Assembly (NCBI RefSeq): GCF_014396585.1
Contig: NZ_CP060717.1
Span: 1,612,001-1,676,000, forward strand
Reading direction: 5' to 3'
Length of the DNA stretch: 64,000 nucleotides
DNA from: Sphingomonas rhizophila
GTDB lineage: Bacteria; Pseudomonadota; Alphaproteobacteria; Sphingomonadales; Sphingomonadaceae
This document shows, piece by piece, positions 9,817 to 17,085 of this stretch. A model generated the notes under the pieces. It was not told the DNA's origin. It did no database searches and saw only the letters and a program-made list of their open reading frames with translations. Made by a program: the position numbers and the translations under genes. Numbering within the stretch: the stretch's first letter is position 1; every line of letters starts with the position of its first letter.

Positions 9817-9883
9817 GATTTTGGGGATTTTCTGAGTTTCCTAGTCTCTTCTAGGTATCAAGTAGGGAACTGTGGAGGCGTCC

Positions 9884-10927
9884 GTGTTTCGAAATCGCAC
9901 TGTTTTAATTGTCGGAGCTGGGGCGAGCTTTGAGGCCGACTTTCCGATTGGAGGCGAGCTGCTCGCCCGGTTAGCGAAGTCGCTGAACATCACCTATCAA
10001 TTCAATCAAGTGCAAACAGGCGATACGCGCGTTGAAAATGCGCTTCGTAGGCACTGTATAGAGGCCTTTGGCGGTGATCAGCACGCCGGCCTCGCTCTAA
10101 TGAATCAGTATGCAGCAGCAGGTCGGCGCATAGCTGAAGCGGCTCGCGAGGGAATGTCGATCGATGCCATTATCGATCAACATGAGAATCCAGACATCGA
10201 ACTGGTGGGCAAGGTTGGGATCGTACGAGAGATTCTAAAAGCCGAGGGATCGTCGAAGCTCAAATGTCCCAACGGACGGTATGACGAACTGAGCTTAGAC
10301 TCATGCAAAGACACCTGGCTTCCACGCCTAGGGCGTCTGTTGGTTGAAGGTCGTAAAATCAGTGAGCTAGAGCAGATATTCGACAACCTCACGATCATAA
10401 CATTCAATTACGACCGCAGCATCGAGCATTATCTGCCGTTTTCGCTGGTGAGCCACTACGGGATTACTCTGCAGCGGGCACGTGAACTGGTCTCCAAGCT
10501 TCGTATTTTTCACCCTTTCGGTACCGTCGGTCGCTTGCCTTGGCAGCAAGGGGAAGGAACGATCGTTCAATTCGGAGATTCTGATCAGGCCGACTTGATC
10601 GGGGTAAGTTCACAGATTCGAACTTTCACCGAGCGTTTATCCGACGAGGCCACCCTGAGCGAGATGCACAGCTCCATCAGCATAGCGGACCGTATTGTGA
10701 TGCTAGGTTTTGCCTACCACCGGCCAAACTTGGCGCTGCTTGAGCCGCGGTTTCCGACGGAAGCGAAGCAAATCTTTGGCACGGTCAAAGGCATATCGGC
10801 GCAGGGTCAAAGGGCAGTGAAAGACGAGGTGGCCGGCATGCTCAAGATTGGCGAACAGTACGTCAAACTTTTTGACAGCACCTGTTCGCAGTTATTCGAC
10901 GAAAACTGGCGCAGCCTCACCGCTTAG
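9884..10927 (+). CDS. SIR2-like family protein, candidate anti-phage NADase
   Basis: 347 aa from the GTG at 9884. This start is chosen because GGAGG lies five bases upstream, better than the GTG at 9872. The Rossmann-like NAD-binding start TVLIVGAGASFEADFPIGG is followed by SIDAIIDQHENPDI. TFNYDRSIEHYL contains the conserved Asn of SIR2-like domains (about residue 175), HPFGTVG follows near 210, and a closing strand IVMLGFAYHRPN lies near 270. It lacks an extra effector or transmembrane domain. Related SIR2-like proteins (ThsA, DSR, SIR2-Ago partners) deplete NAD on phage infection; that role is inferred here from family and location at the edge of a mobile element. Convergent with the next gene; the stops overlap. 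Confidence 0.78.
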   Translation: MFRNRTVLIVGAGASFEADFPIGGELLARLAKSLNITYQFNQVQTGDTRVENALRRHCIEAFGGDQHAGLALMNQYAAAGRRIAEAAREGMSIDAIIDQHENPDIELVGKVGIVREILKAEGSSKLKCPNGRYDELSLDSCKDTWLPRLGRLLVEGRKISELEQIFDNLTIITFNYDRSIEHYLPFSLVSHYGITLQRARELVSKLRIFHPFGTVGRLPWQQGEGTIVQFGDSDQADLIGVSSQIRTFTERLSDEATLSEMHSSISIADRIVMLGFAYHRPNLALLEPRFPTEAKQIFGTVKGISAQGQRAVKDEVAGMLKIGEQYVKLFDSTCSQLFDENWRSLTA

Positions 10928-11139
10928 ACGGGCGGCAGGATGTGCATCAACGCCGCCTTCAATCCGCACCGCCCGCACTTCAGCCGCGGCGCTAAAGCGC
11001 GAAGGCTCCCCGCCCCAGCCAACTGAGCGACCTCGTAGCCGCTAAGCGTCCTCGCCGCTCCACGGTCGGCACACTCGATCTTTAGGCCGGCGCCGAAGCG
11101 TACCAGATCAGCCGCGGTGCGAATGTGTTTAGTCGACAT
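10924..11139 (-). CDS. Small protein with a C-terminal CxxC motif
   Basis: 71 aa, beginning MSTKHIRTAADLVRFGAGL. It has an ECADRGAARTLSGYEVAQL segment and ends with APRLKCGRCGLKAALMHILPP; the CGRC could form half of a zinc site with the earlier Cys. Similar short proteins are seen in sphingomonad phage-derived islands, so I take it as real, function unknown. Its stop overlaps that of the SIR2-like gene. Confidence 0.55.
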   Translation of the reverse strand: MSTKHIRTAADLVRFGAGLKIECADRGAARTLSGYEVAQLAGAGSLRALAPRLKCGRCGLKAALMHILPPV

Positions 11140-11191
11140 TCTCGCCAGCTATCGTGCGGAGAACGATTCGAGAACATGCATTTTTTTGGGG

Positions 11192-11419
11192 TCAGTCGAG
11201 GAGGTCGCTCGGATCCCTCGTATTCTGCTCGATTGAGTCGAGATGCATGCGAATGGAGCTGAGCTCATCCGGCAGCACGTCTAGCACCTCCATCATTTTC
11301 AAATGGTCGGCGCGCCTGTCCATGTTCGCGGCATGAATAACCCTCACAATATTGTTGCCGAAGAACCAGATCGTGGCGGCAACCAGCACCGGTCCCCAAT
11401 AAGCGGGATCACTCCACAT
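11192..11419 (-). CDS. Small membrane-anchored protein with C-terminal helical tail
   Basis: 75 aa from the ATG at 11419, which has a run of six G upstream (ribosome site) and is better supported than the upstream ATG at 11473. One transmembrane segment (YWGPVLVAATIWFFGNNIV) near the N-terminus is followed by an amphipathic, probably coiled tail (DHLKMMEVLDVLPDELSSI). Such single-span plus coiled-coil proteins occur in phage modules, for example lysis accessory or holin-like proteins, but no family is recognised. Located inside the integrated element. Confidence 0.5.
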   Translation of the reverse strand: MWSDPAYWGPVLVAATIWFFGNNIVRVIHAANMDRRADHLKMMEVLDVLPDELSSIRMHLDSIEQNTRDPSDLLD

Positions 11420-11592
11420 ATGCCCCCCAGTTAAAACACATCCGCAATCAAACGTCAGACAGTGACGCCGCAATAGTCGATCGAGGGCAGCGATTCCTCA
11501 GCACTCGACTTCACGCAGTGTTGCCCCCTCGACGGCGAGGAATGCGTCGCTGCTCAGCTCGCTAACCGATCGCTCATCGAAACCAAGCCCAC

Positions 11593-12120
11593 TCAGAATT
11601 GCGGCTTAGCTTCAGTGGGAGCACGTGTGCACTGACCACTGAAGTCCCCTGCTTTGCCGGAAATTGAGATCGTCCCAGTCGTCCGATCGATGTAGATCTT
11701 CGGGTTGTTGAATGCGTTGACGGCAGCGCTCGCTGTGATCGTCCTTTCGCTCGCAACAACGTTCTTGAGCTTGAACCAACCATCCTTTCCGCCGCGAATG
11801 GCAGGCAGCATCGTGCGGGGCATCCGAATGCGATCGTCACCGGCAAAAAGCCTAACATCAACTTGACTGTCGAACCCTTGCTGGCGGGACGAATAGACGT
11901 TCGAGAAGCTGTTACCGTAACCACTGACTGGTACGGTCCCAACCGACCCGGACGCGCTAGAATTGCTATTTATCGTGGTCACATTGATCTTGTTGGCGAC
12001 GCCACCACCCATGCACGTCAACTCAAGTGGGACCTGGGATGAGGCTTGCAGCGCAAACGCTTCCGCCATCGCACTAACGCAAATCGTCAATGCGACCGTT
12101 GCGGCATAAAATTGCTTCAT
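11593..12120 (-). CDS. Secreted protein of unknown function, last gene of a four-gene coupled operon
   Basis: 175 aa. The signal peptide MKQFYAATVALTICVSAMAEAFA is followed by a Ser/Asn-rich stretch (TTINSNSSASGSVG). The mature part, with two Cys (ELTCMGG near the start, SGQCTRAP at the end) that could pair, is otherwise beta-rich in appearance (TASAAVNAFNNPKIYIDRTTG, ISISGKAGDFSG). The ATG overlaps the TGA of the nuclease-like gene (12117-12120) and has GGGGAGAG upstream. The C-terminal pattern is that of small periplasmic proteins reporting a relationship of residues to mRNA-free domains unknown to me; no function assigned. Confidence 0.65.
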   Translation of the reverse strand: MKQFYAATVALTICVSAMAEAFALQASSQVPLELTCMGGGVANKINVTTINSNSSASGSVGTVPVSGYGNSFSNVYSSRQQGFDSQVDVRLFAGDDRIRMPRTMLPAIRGGKDGWFKLKNVVASERTITASAAVNAFNNPKIYIDRTTGTISISGKAGDFSGQCTRAPTEAKPQF

Positions 12121-12590
12121 CGACTTCTCTCCCCGTTGGCCCCTCGGCATTTGTGCCCACCCCAATAGCGATCCCATTGAACAGCACCGCCCGCTCTGAT
12201 GACAGCGCAAGATAGGTCCCCAACCGAGGCCGATCGGCACCAAGCCGCCGTGCGCGAGCCGCCAGCGGAGCCTTGAGATTGGCACTGCAACGGTTCACTC
12301 CGAACAACGATGTGTCCTGTGGGAAGCATCCCGCGAGGCCCACCGAGCAGCAGCACAAGCCGATCGCGAGCATCCTTCCCGCTAACTTTGGGGCAGGGCT
12401 GCTCGACCTTACAACTGTCGTCGATCTCTCGTGCCGCGACACCGGCAAGGCGGATGCGCGGTCCTTCTGCGCACCAGATCGGCCCGTCTCCATCCCAAAC
12501 GGCTGTCGGCGTGCAAGTGAAGGTCGTGCCGGCCGCGACGATCGCGGGCGCGGCAAACATTATTGCCAGGAGCACGCCATTTTCCGCCAA
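12117..12590 (-). CDS. Secreted thermonuclease-like (SNase-fold) protein, degenerate
   Basis: 157 aa with a signal peptide (MAENGVLLAIMFAAPAIVAA). The body follows the SNase domain pattern: TFTCTPTAVWDGDGPIWCAEG, then PRIRLAGVAAREIDDSC with the Arg/Glu positions used by SNase enzymes, GKDARDRLVLLLGG, and near the C-terminus SVGDLSCAVIRAGGAVQW. The usual RYGR segment bearing the second catalytic Arg is altered (GSAGGSRTAAWC), so nuclease activity is doubtful. Four or more Cys suggest disulphides. The stop overlaps the next gene; the start lies 31 bases inside the upstream gene's end. Confidence 0.65.
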   Translation of the reverse strand: MAENGVLLAIMFAAPAIVAAGTTFTCTPTAVWDGDGPIWCAEGPRIRLAGVAAREIDDSCKVEQPCPKVSGKDARDRLVLLLGGPRGMLPTGHIVVRSEPLQCQSQGSAGGSRTAAWCRSASVGDLSCAVIRAGGAVQWDRYWGGHKCRGANGERSR

Positions 12591-13012
12591 GCTTCGCCAT
12601 TAGTGCCGGGAACTATTGGATCGGATCGATAGGGTCCGCCTGTCTCGACTATTCCCCCATCCGCCGAATAGGCGATTCTTTTCTCGATCCGGAGCGTGTC
12701 GCGAGTGCAGTCAATAACGACGAGCAGCTTTGATTCTCGGTAATTCACAGACGGGTTTCGCCGATGGTAGCCTCTGACCCAAAGGCGCGGCTTGATGCTT
12801 TTTGAAGTGACGGCTCTATGAAGATCGGTCGCCAGGATGGCGTAATCATCCTTGGCTCCTACCTTGTTGCTGTTGATCCAAAGTTTCCCGTCGAGCGTGA
12901 TGTCTATGCCGTGCGGAGCGCGCTCCATCGCCCACTCCAAAGGGCCGTCGATCTGTGGCTCAGTGGCGGCTTCCTGCGCCAGAGCGAGAGCCGCGAGCAC
13001 CAGAACGCTCAT
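12560..13012 (-). CDS. Secreted protein resembling the surface-adhesin E family
   Basis: 150 aa with a signal peptide (MSVLVLAALALAQEA). Features match the adhesin-E pattern loosely: KLWINSNKVGAKDDYAILATDL, a central RLWVRGYHRRN, SKLLVVIDCTRDTLRIE with one Cys, and a C-terminal Pro-Gly-Glu-Ala-Trp-Cys arrangement (IVPGTNGEAWRKMACSW) with the second Cys. It overlaps the upstream excalibur gene by four bases (ATGA) and the downstream nuclease-like gene by 31. Role unknown; the family name is a resemblance, not a demonstrated function. Confidence 0.6.
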   Translation of the reverse strand: MSVLVLAALALAQEAATEPQIDGPLEWAMERAPHGIDITLDGKLWINSNKVGAKDDYAILATDLHRAVTSKSIKPRLWVRGYHRRNPSVNYRESKLLVVIDCTRDTLRIEKRIAYSADGGIVETGGPYRSDPIVPGTNGEAWRKMACSWQ

Positions 13013-13344
13013 TCGCAGCCCACCCCGTCACCGTCCCGATCGAGGCGTCGCGAATAGCCGGGCTGTCCCTCGCGCACCGGCGCCGCGCCGGCAGCACGAG
13101 CCGCTGCGCAGTTGGGGAATGCCCCGCCTGACGATGACAGTCCGTACGATCGCTTCCGACCCGATGACGATGAAAGTGCGCTCCCGCCACCGCCGCCTCG
13201 ATGGCAGTGGTAGTCGCCCGTCTTGCGATTGTTATGGCAGCCCTGCGCATTAAGGCCCCCGCCATGCGCGACAGCCGGCGCGACCGGCACGCCGAAGGTG
13301 CCCACTCCGAGACATACAGCTACAACGCCCGGTAGCAGCTTCAT
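13009..13344 (-). CDS. Secreted excalibur-domain (calcium-binding) protein
   Basis: 111 aa. The signal peptide runs to about AVAHGGG. A His/Cys-containing CHNNRKTGDYHCHRG segment comes next, then a Gly/Ser linker. The C-terminal excalibur domain (PNCAAARAAGAAPVREGQPG, LDRDGDGVGCE) holds the DxDGDGxxC calcium-loop signature. This domain typically follows SNase domains in secreted nucleases; here the SNase-like domain is a separate gene two positions downstream, so the two may act together. First gene of the coupled run ending at 11593. Confidence 0.85.
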   Translation of the reverse strand: MKLLPGVVAVCLGVGTFGVPVAPAVAHGGGLNAQGCHNNRKTGDYHCHRGGGGGSALSSSSGRKRSYGLSSSGGAFPNCAAARAAGAAPVREGQPGYSRRLDRDGDGVGCE

Positions 13345-13435
13345 GCCTGCCCCCCTGTTAAATTCCGAGCAACCCGATCAGAGCGACAGACGGTCGGAGA
13401 GTCAATCCAGTGCGAAGCAAACTTGGTCAGTCGTT

Positions 13436-13451
13436 TCAGTTAACAAAAATT
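13436..13451 (+). repeat. Leader repeat copy 1 (AGTTAACAAAAATTTA)
   Basis: The 16-mer AGTTAACAAAAATTTA occurs here, about 45 bases before the start of the short secreted ORF at 13498, and again near 13829-13844, about 35 bases before the PEP-CTERM gene. The AT-rich core could be part of a promoter or a regulator site shared by the two genes. Coordinates are accurate to a few bases. Confidence 0.55.
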
Positions 13452-13497
13452 TACCGTAATTGATGTGCCGCCGAGTCGCTTTCGAAGGGGTGGCGTT

Positions 13498-13782
13498 ATG
13501 AGGAAGACTTTATCTGGCGGGCTGGTTGGCTTTGCCTTGACGGTGTTTGGGAGTGGGCCTGCTACCGCGGCGGACTACACAATAGTCGCGAATGTCACCG
13601 GCACGGAATTTACTGTGCCCTGTGATCCGCAGATCCCATCCTGTAATGCCTTCACGCCCTACTCTGCGACCGTCGAACGCTTCGTTTCCCTCGATCTGGT
13701 CACTGGCGACAATCAGTTCTTTTCAGGGACGCGCGACAACGGCGGCCTGCTCAGCGGCACCAATCAGCGGCAAGCGAAATGA
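13498..13782 (+). CDS. Short secreted protein, probably truncated relative of the PEP-CTERM neighbour class
   Basis: 94 aa with a clear signal peptide (MRKTLSGGLVGFALTVFGSG, cleavage after ATAA). GAAGGGGTGG lies upstream of the ATG at 13498. The mature part (YTIVANVTGTEFTVPC through FFSGTRDNGGLLSGTNQ) resembles the start of sphingomonad PEP-CTERM proteins, but the ORF stops with no sorting signal. No nearby frame continues it, so this is not one of the single-base frameshifts. The duplicated 16-mer before the next gene suggests loss of the 3' part by recombination. Confidence 0.5.
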   Translation: MRKTLSGGLVGFALTVFGSGPATAADYTIVANVTGTEFTVPCDPQIPSCNAFTPYSATVERFVSLDLVTGDNQFFSGTRDNGGLLSGTNQRQAK

Positions 13783-13828
13783 AGCAGACACTGATGCTAT
13801 AAAGGTCCTCAAGTCCGAGCTGCTTGTA

Positions 13829-13844
13829 GTTAACAAAAATTTAT
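13829..13844 (+). repeat. Leader repeat copy 2 (AGTTAACAAAAATTTA)
   Basis: Second copy of the 16-mer described at 13436, lying just upstream of the PEPxxWA-CTERM gene. After the shared 16 bases the two flanks diverge. Coordinates are accurate to a few bases. Confidence 0.55.
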
Positions 13845-13877
13845 CGGAGATTGGACTTTCGAATCAGGGAGGTTGGC

Positions 13878-14492
13878 TTGCTGCAGAAATGGAAATGGAG
13901 CCTGAAAGCCCTTTTAACGGCGTTAGTCCTAGCCTCGGCGAGCGCGTCCGAAGCTTCGGATAACCTTATCGCTAACGGCGGTTTCGAGACCGGTGACTTT
14001 ACCTCTTGGATTACCGCAGGCGACTCAGCATTCACGGGCGTCAACGGTTTCGCTACGCATTCCGGAGACTTCGCCGCTTATTTCTCGTCGAACAATCCCT
14101 TCACCATCAGTCAGGATTTCACGACTGACATCGGACGATCCTACACCTTCGGCTTCTGGGCTTGGAGCGTGCAGACTTCGTCGAGTGAGCGGCTGAGCTT
14201 CCTGATCAACGGGGACGCAATTATAACTCTTCTGCCGTGGCCGAACCGCCCTTTCACATATTTTGAGTACACTTGGACCGCCATCTCCGAAGTGACTCAA
14301 ATCGGTTTCACCAGTTCGCGCGGGACGTACCGTCTAGATGACATCACAGTTCTAGCTGCGCCGCCGCTGCCCGCTCCGGAACCCGGCACTTGGGCAATGA
14401 TGCTTTTGGGCTTTGGAGCGATCGGTGCGGGTCTGCGTCGCCGTCGTCAGTTGGACCCGGCTCTTTCAAGGGCTAGAGTACTGCCGCGGTAG
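13878..14492 (+). CDS. PEPxxWA-CTERM sorting-domain exported protein
   Basis: About 204 aa. The start is taken as TTG at 13878 because AGGGAGG lies six bases upstream; the earlier in-frame TTG at 13851 has no such site. A signal peptide (LKALLTALVLASASASEA) is followed by NLIANGGFETGDFTSWITAG, the jelly-roll type domain common in PEP-CTERM proteins, with RLDDITV near its end. The C-terminus has PEPGTWAMMLLGFGAIGAG and RRRR: sorting motif, transmembrane helix, basic tail. Such proteins are processed by an exosortase and often end up in exopolysaccharide or biofilm. Carriage inside a phage-like element is unusual. Confidence 0.87.
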   Translation: MLQKWKWSLKALLTALVLASASASEASDNLIANGGFETGDFTSWITAGDSAFTGVNGFATHSGDFAAYFSSNNPFTISQDFTTDIGRSYTFGFWAWSVQTSSSERLSFLINGDAIITLLPWPNRPFTYFEYTWTAISEVTQIGFTSSRGTYRLDDITVLAAPPLPAPEPGTWAMMLLGFGAIGAGLRRRRQLDPALSRARVLPR

Positions 14493-14697
14493 CTTTGAGA
14501 AATGTCCTGATCCGACGCCTCAACGGCATCTCCGCTTCCCTCTGCCCAAGATGGTTCGCTAACCGGACCATCTGGTTCCATTCCTCTAGCGGCAGTGCGT
14601 AACTCGATGACGGCGACAGTTCTGCTGTCTGCGCCGGCATTGCCTCATCGAAGGCGGGAAACTTTGGTTCAGGTACCGGCATTCCGACACGCTGCAT
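14473..14697 (-). CDS. Hypothetical protein
   Basis: 74 aa from the ATG at 14697 (MQRVGMPVPEPKFPAFD); a longer reading from 14832 would overlap the upstream gene by about 100 bases. The C-terminal half, SYALPLEEWNQMVRLANHLG then MPLRRRIRTFLKATAAVL, looks helical and basic. No family recognised. It follows the 219-aa gene in the same direction, and its end overlaps the end of the PEP-CTERM gene by 20 bases. Confidence 0.45.
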   Translation of the reverse strand: MQRVGMPVPEPKFPAFDEAMPAQTAELSPSSSYALPLEEWNQMVRLANHLGQREAEMPLRRRIRTFLKATAAVL

Positions 14698-14731
14698 CGG
14701 ATCGCCTGTGGCGGCAAGGCGAATGAAAGGC

Positions 14732-15391
14732 TCAGTCGTCCCCAAACAAGCGCTGAAAGTGGACGACCAGCGATGACCGCCAGCGTTCGACAAAGCTCGT
14801 CGCGTCCTGCCCTCCGCCAGCAAATTTCGCATCAGACTTGATCACGCCCATATCACCGAGACCCGCTGCGTAGAGCGCCGACTGGATAAGCGGCACTTCC
14901 TGTCTGGTGCTGCGAACAGTCTGGCAGAAATGAGCGTAGGCCTCGCGACCGCGTGACGGGTCGTCAGCAAACGCAGAGCGATGATCGGAGAGGTGCTCAA
15001 CCGCTCTGTCGATCGCCGCGTTCCGAGCATCAACAATCGGCTTAATCGCGGCGATGTGCTCCATCAGCTTCAGGAAGTGCTCTCCAGCTTCGTCTATGTC
15101 GGCCTTTGCCAGCGCAGCGGACGCAGCTTGGGCGACGCTGATATCGGTGACGGCATTCGCCTCATTCTGCTTCACCTGAGCCGACCAGGCGGATTCCAAA
15201 TCTTCGCGCTGTTTCTTCACCGATGCCAAGGCTCCGGCAATCATGTCTGCTTGGGATTGATCGATCTCGCCGGCGCGGAGTTTTAGCTGAACCTCTGCGT
15301 GACTCTCCTCCCCTTGCTGAATGGCGAAGTTGAAGAACTGCATTTGCGAGACGTAGCTCGCCTCAGTGAGGATTTGACGATGTGCGTTCAT
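14732..15391 (-). CDS. Hypothetical protein, largely alpha-helical / coiled coil
   Basis: 219 aa from the ATG at 15391, which has GAAGGAGCACGACC upstream; this outranks the ATG at 15436. The middle (about 35-140) is strongly helical and heptad-like (KLRAGEIDQSQADMIAGALA, KKQREDLESAWSAQVKQNE). No signal peptide or membrane segment. Not recognised. It sits between the scaffold/terminase module and the cargo, so it could be structural or a partner of the 315-aa protein upstream. Confidence 0.6.
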   Translation of the reverse strand: MNAHRQILTEASYVSQMQFFNFAIQQGEESHAEVQLKLRAGEIDQSQADMIAGALASVKKQREDLESAWSAQVKQNEANAVTDISVAQAASAALAKADIDEAGEHFLKLMEHIAAIKPIVDARNAAIDRAVEHLSDHRSAFADDPSRGREAYAHFCQTVRSTRQEVPLIQSALYAAGLGDMGVIKSDAKFAGGGQDATSFVERWRSSLVVHFQRLFGDD

Positions 15392-15504
15392 GGTCGTGCT
15401 CCTTCGGTTAGGCCGGGAGCACGTCCGAAGGGGCACGTTGATCCCAACGCACTCCCGACCTGGGCACAGGCTTGGAGTGACGAAGAAGATTATTGAATCG
15501 CGGG

Positions 15505-16452
15505 TTAGCTCAGCCGTTCCTCTCCGCGCTCGTCCGGATCAAAGAGCTCGTCCTGCCGATATTGATTCTCGAGCACCTCGACTATTTCCTCTACGACAAA
15601 CGCTTCGGAAATCAGTTCGTTGTCATAACCGTAACGAACCTCCTGGGTAACCGTGCATCGAAGTGCATCACCCGGCCGAACGTCTACCTGCCTAGCTTGG
15701 AATTTCTTCAGCCACTTCTCATCGGTAATTTTCGCGCGGATGGTTCGCTTGCCATGGCGGAACTCCCACTGCGCCGAGCCTAGATAATCGGGGCGCCGGA
15801 CAGCTAGGATCATCGGAGCGGGAGGAACGAGGATCGTTTCTCTGACAGCCAACGAGGCTAGGTCCAATCCTTCCCAATCCATTGAAAGATCGAAATTCTC
15901 GTCACCAGATTTTGAAATGAATGCGGCTTTGTCGGTCGGGGCGAGCCTTGCCAACGCCTTCGATACGTCCGTTGCGCTACTAAGTATGTCGGCGGCGCTG
16001 GGCACTCCGTAGGACGGAATAAATTTCACGTCCGTTTGCTTCGCCAGCGCCAGGAACTCATTCCGTAGGTCAGCCAGCGAGCCGGGACGAGAACGCTCCT
16101 CGCTGTCGTTTACCCAGCGAACAAAAGCGTACTTCGCCGCGACTAGATATTTGCCGACTAGCGGCTTCCAATCGAGCGAGTATAGAGCTTGGTCCTCGGT
16201 TTGCAGAAGCTTGTCACGCAACCAGACCTTAAGGGATCCGGCTTCGATGTCTTCGAGAACCATGACTGGTTCAATCGATGCGTCGATTGAGTGCGCTAAA
16301 ACCTTATCGAGCTTCTCGAAGGCTGAAATAAGGCCCTCGACGGCTTGAAATATCCGTTGCGGATGCTCCGCCGAACGGTCGAAATCGACATATATCGCAA
16401 AGTCAGCGTCAGGGGCCGAAGGCTCGCTTGTTGAGAGGCTAACCGTGGCCAT
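15505..16452 (-). CDS. Hypothetical cytoplasmic protein, 315 aa
   Basis: Begins MATVSLSTSEPSAP. The N-terminal domain reads FAIYVDFDRSAEHPQRIFQA and VMVLEDIEAGSLKVWLRDKL, the kind of 'LEDIExGS' segment seen in a group of uncharacterised proteins from defence-rich and mobile regions. The C-terminal domain has VRRPDYLGSAQWEFRHGKRT and DALRCTVTQEVRYGYDNEL, predicted beta-rich. It ends in an acidic tail (FDPDERGEERLS). No catalytic motif I can name. No membrane segment. It stands alone 113 bases from the next gene. Confidence 0.6.
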   Translation of the reverse strand: MATVSLSTSEPSAPDADFAIYVDFDRSAEHPQRIFQAVEGLISAFEKLDKVLAHSIDASIEPVMVLEDIEAGSLKVWLRDKLLQTEDQALYSLDWKPLVGKYLVAAKYAFVRWVNDSEERSRPGSLADLRNEFLALAKQTDVKFIPSYGVPSAADILSSATDVSKALARLAPTDKAAFISKSGDENFDLSMDWEGLDLASLAVRETILVPPAPMILAVRRPDYLGSAQWEFRHGKRTIRAKITDEKWLKKFQARQVDVRPGDALRCTVTQEVRYGYDNELISEAFVVEEIVEVLENQYRQDELFDPDERGEERLS

Positions 16453-16518
16453 CAGCCATGACTAGCGAACGCGTCACCGACTTTGAATCGAAAATTTGTG
16501 ACCTTCGCATTTGTCGGG

Positions 16519-17085
16519 TCATTGGCGCAGCTTCGCACCCAGACGACGGAACGTCCGGATCATCTCCGGATGATTGCCGAGGCCACTTTCATCCAGAAAC
16601 TCCCGAAACGCCGAGCCCTTCGTCGCGCCAGCCGCATTCAGCGCAGCATCAGCCAGACGCGTCGTCTCGTTCCAATTCGCGCGACCCAACTCGGCGTCGG
16701 CTTTGGCGGTTTTAACCCAGTCGGCCCTGATCTGCGCAAAGGCCTCGTTCTGCCCCTTCAGGATGCGCTCGTGGTACTTCGCCGCGAGGGGCATCAGCCG
16801 GTTCGCGCCATCGTTCGACAATTTCAGTTCCCGAAAGACCGGCTCGGCGTCTGCTATCATGGCGCGATCGAGGACAAAGCCTTCCGGCGCCTGAAGCGAA
16901 TATCCGAAGTCAGGCGCGCCGTGCGGGTTGATGGACGCGGTCTCCTCCTTCGGCATATCGTCCTTGTACAGAACCTCCTCGCGCGGCTTGGCTTCCTCCA
17001 TCGGCGCAGCCACGGCTTCCGTCTTGGGTACGTCGTCGGGGTAGAGCGTCGCCAGGCGCGTGTCGGATTGATCAGTGTCGGTCAT
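16519..17085 (-). CDS. Phage capsid scaffold-like protein
   Basis: 188 aa from the ATG at 17085, preceded by CCGGGGAGGATCGCT (strong ribosome site) and overlapping the TerL end by 14 bases. An acidic, Pro/Glu-rich N-terminal half (YPDDVPKTEAVAAPMEEAKP) leads to LQAPEGFVLDRAMIADAEP and then a helical region. It ends FLDESGLGNHPEMIRTFRRL, a C-terminal pattern found in phage scaffold or head-assembly proteins ('GLGNHPE..R...RIG'). Scaffold proteins guide procapsid assembly, and some satellites use their own to change helper capsid size. No capsid gene accompanies it here. Confidence 0.6.
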   Translation of the reverse strand: MTDTDQSDTRLATLYPDDVPKTEAVAAPMEEAKPREEVLYKDDMPKEETASINPHGAPDFGYSLQAPEGFVLDRAMIADAEPVFRELKLSNDGANRLMPLAAKYHERILKGQNEAFAQIRADWVKTAKADAELGRANWNETTRLADAALNAAGATKGSAFREFLDESGLGNHPEMIRTFRRLGAKLRQ

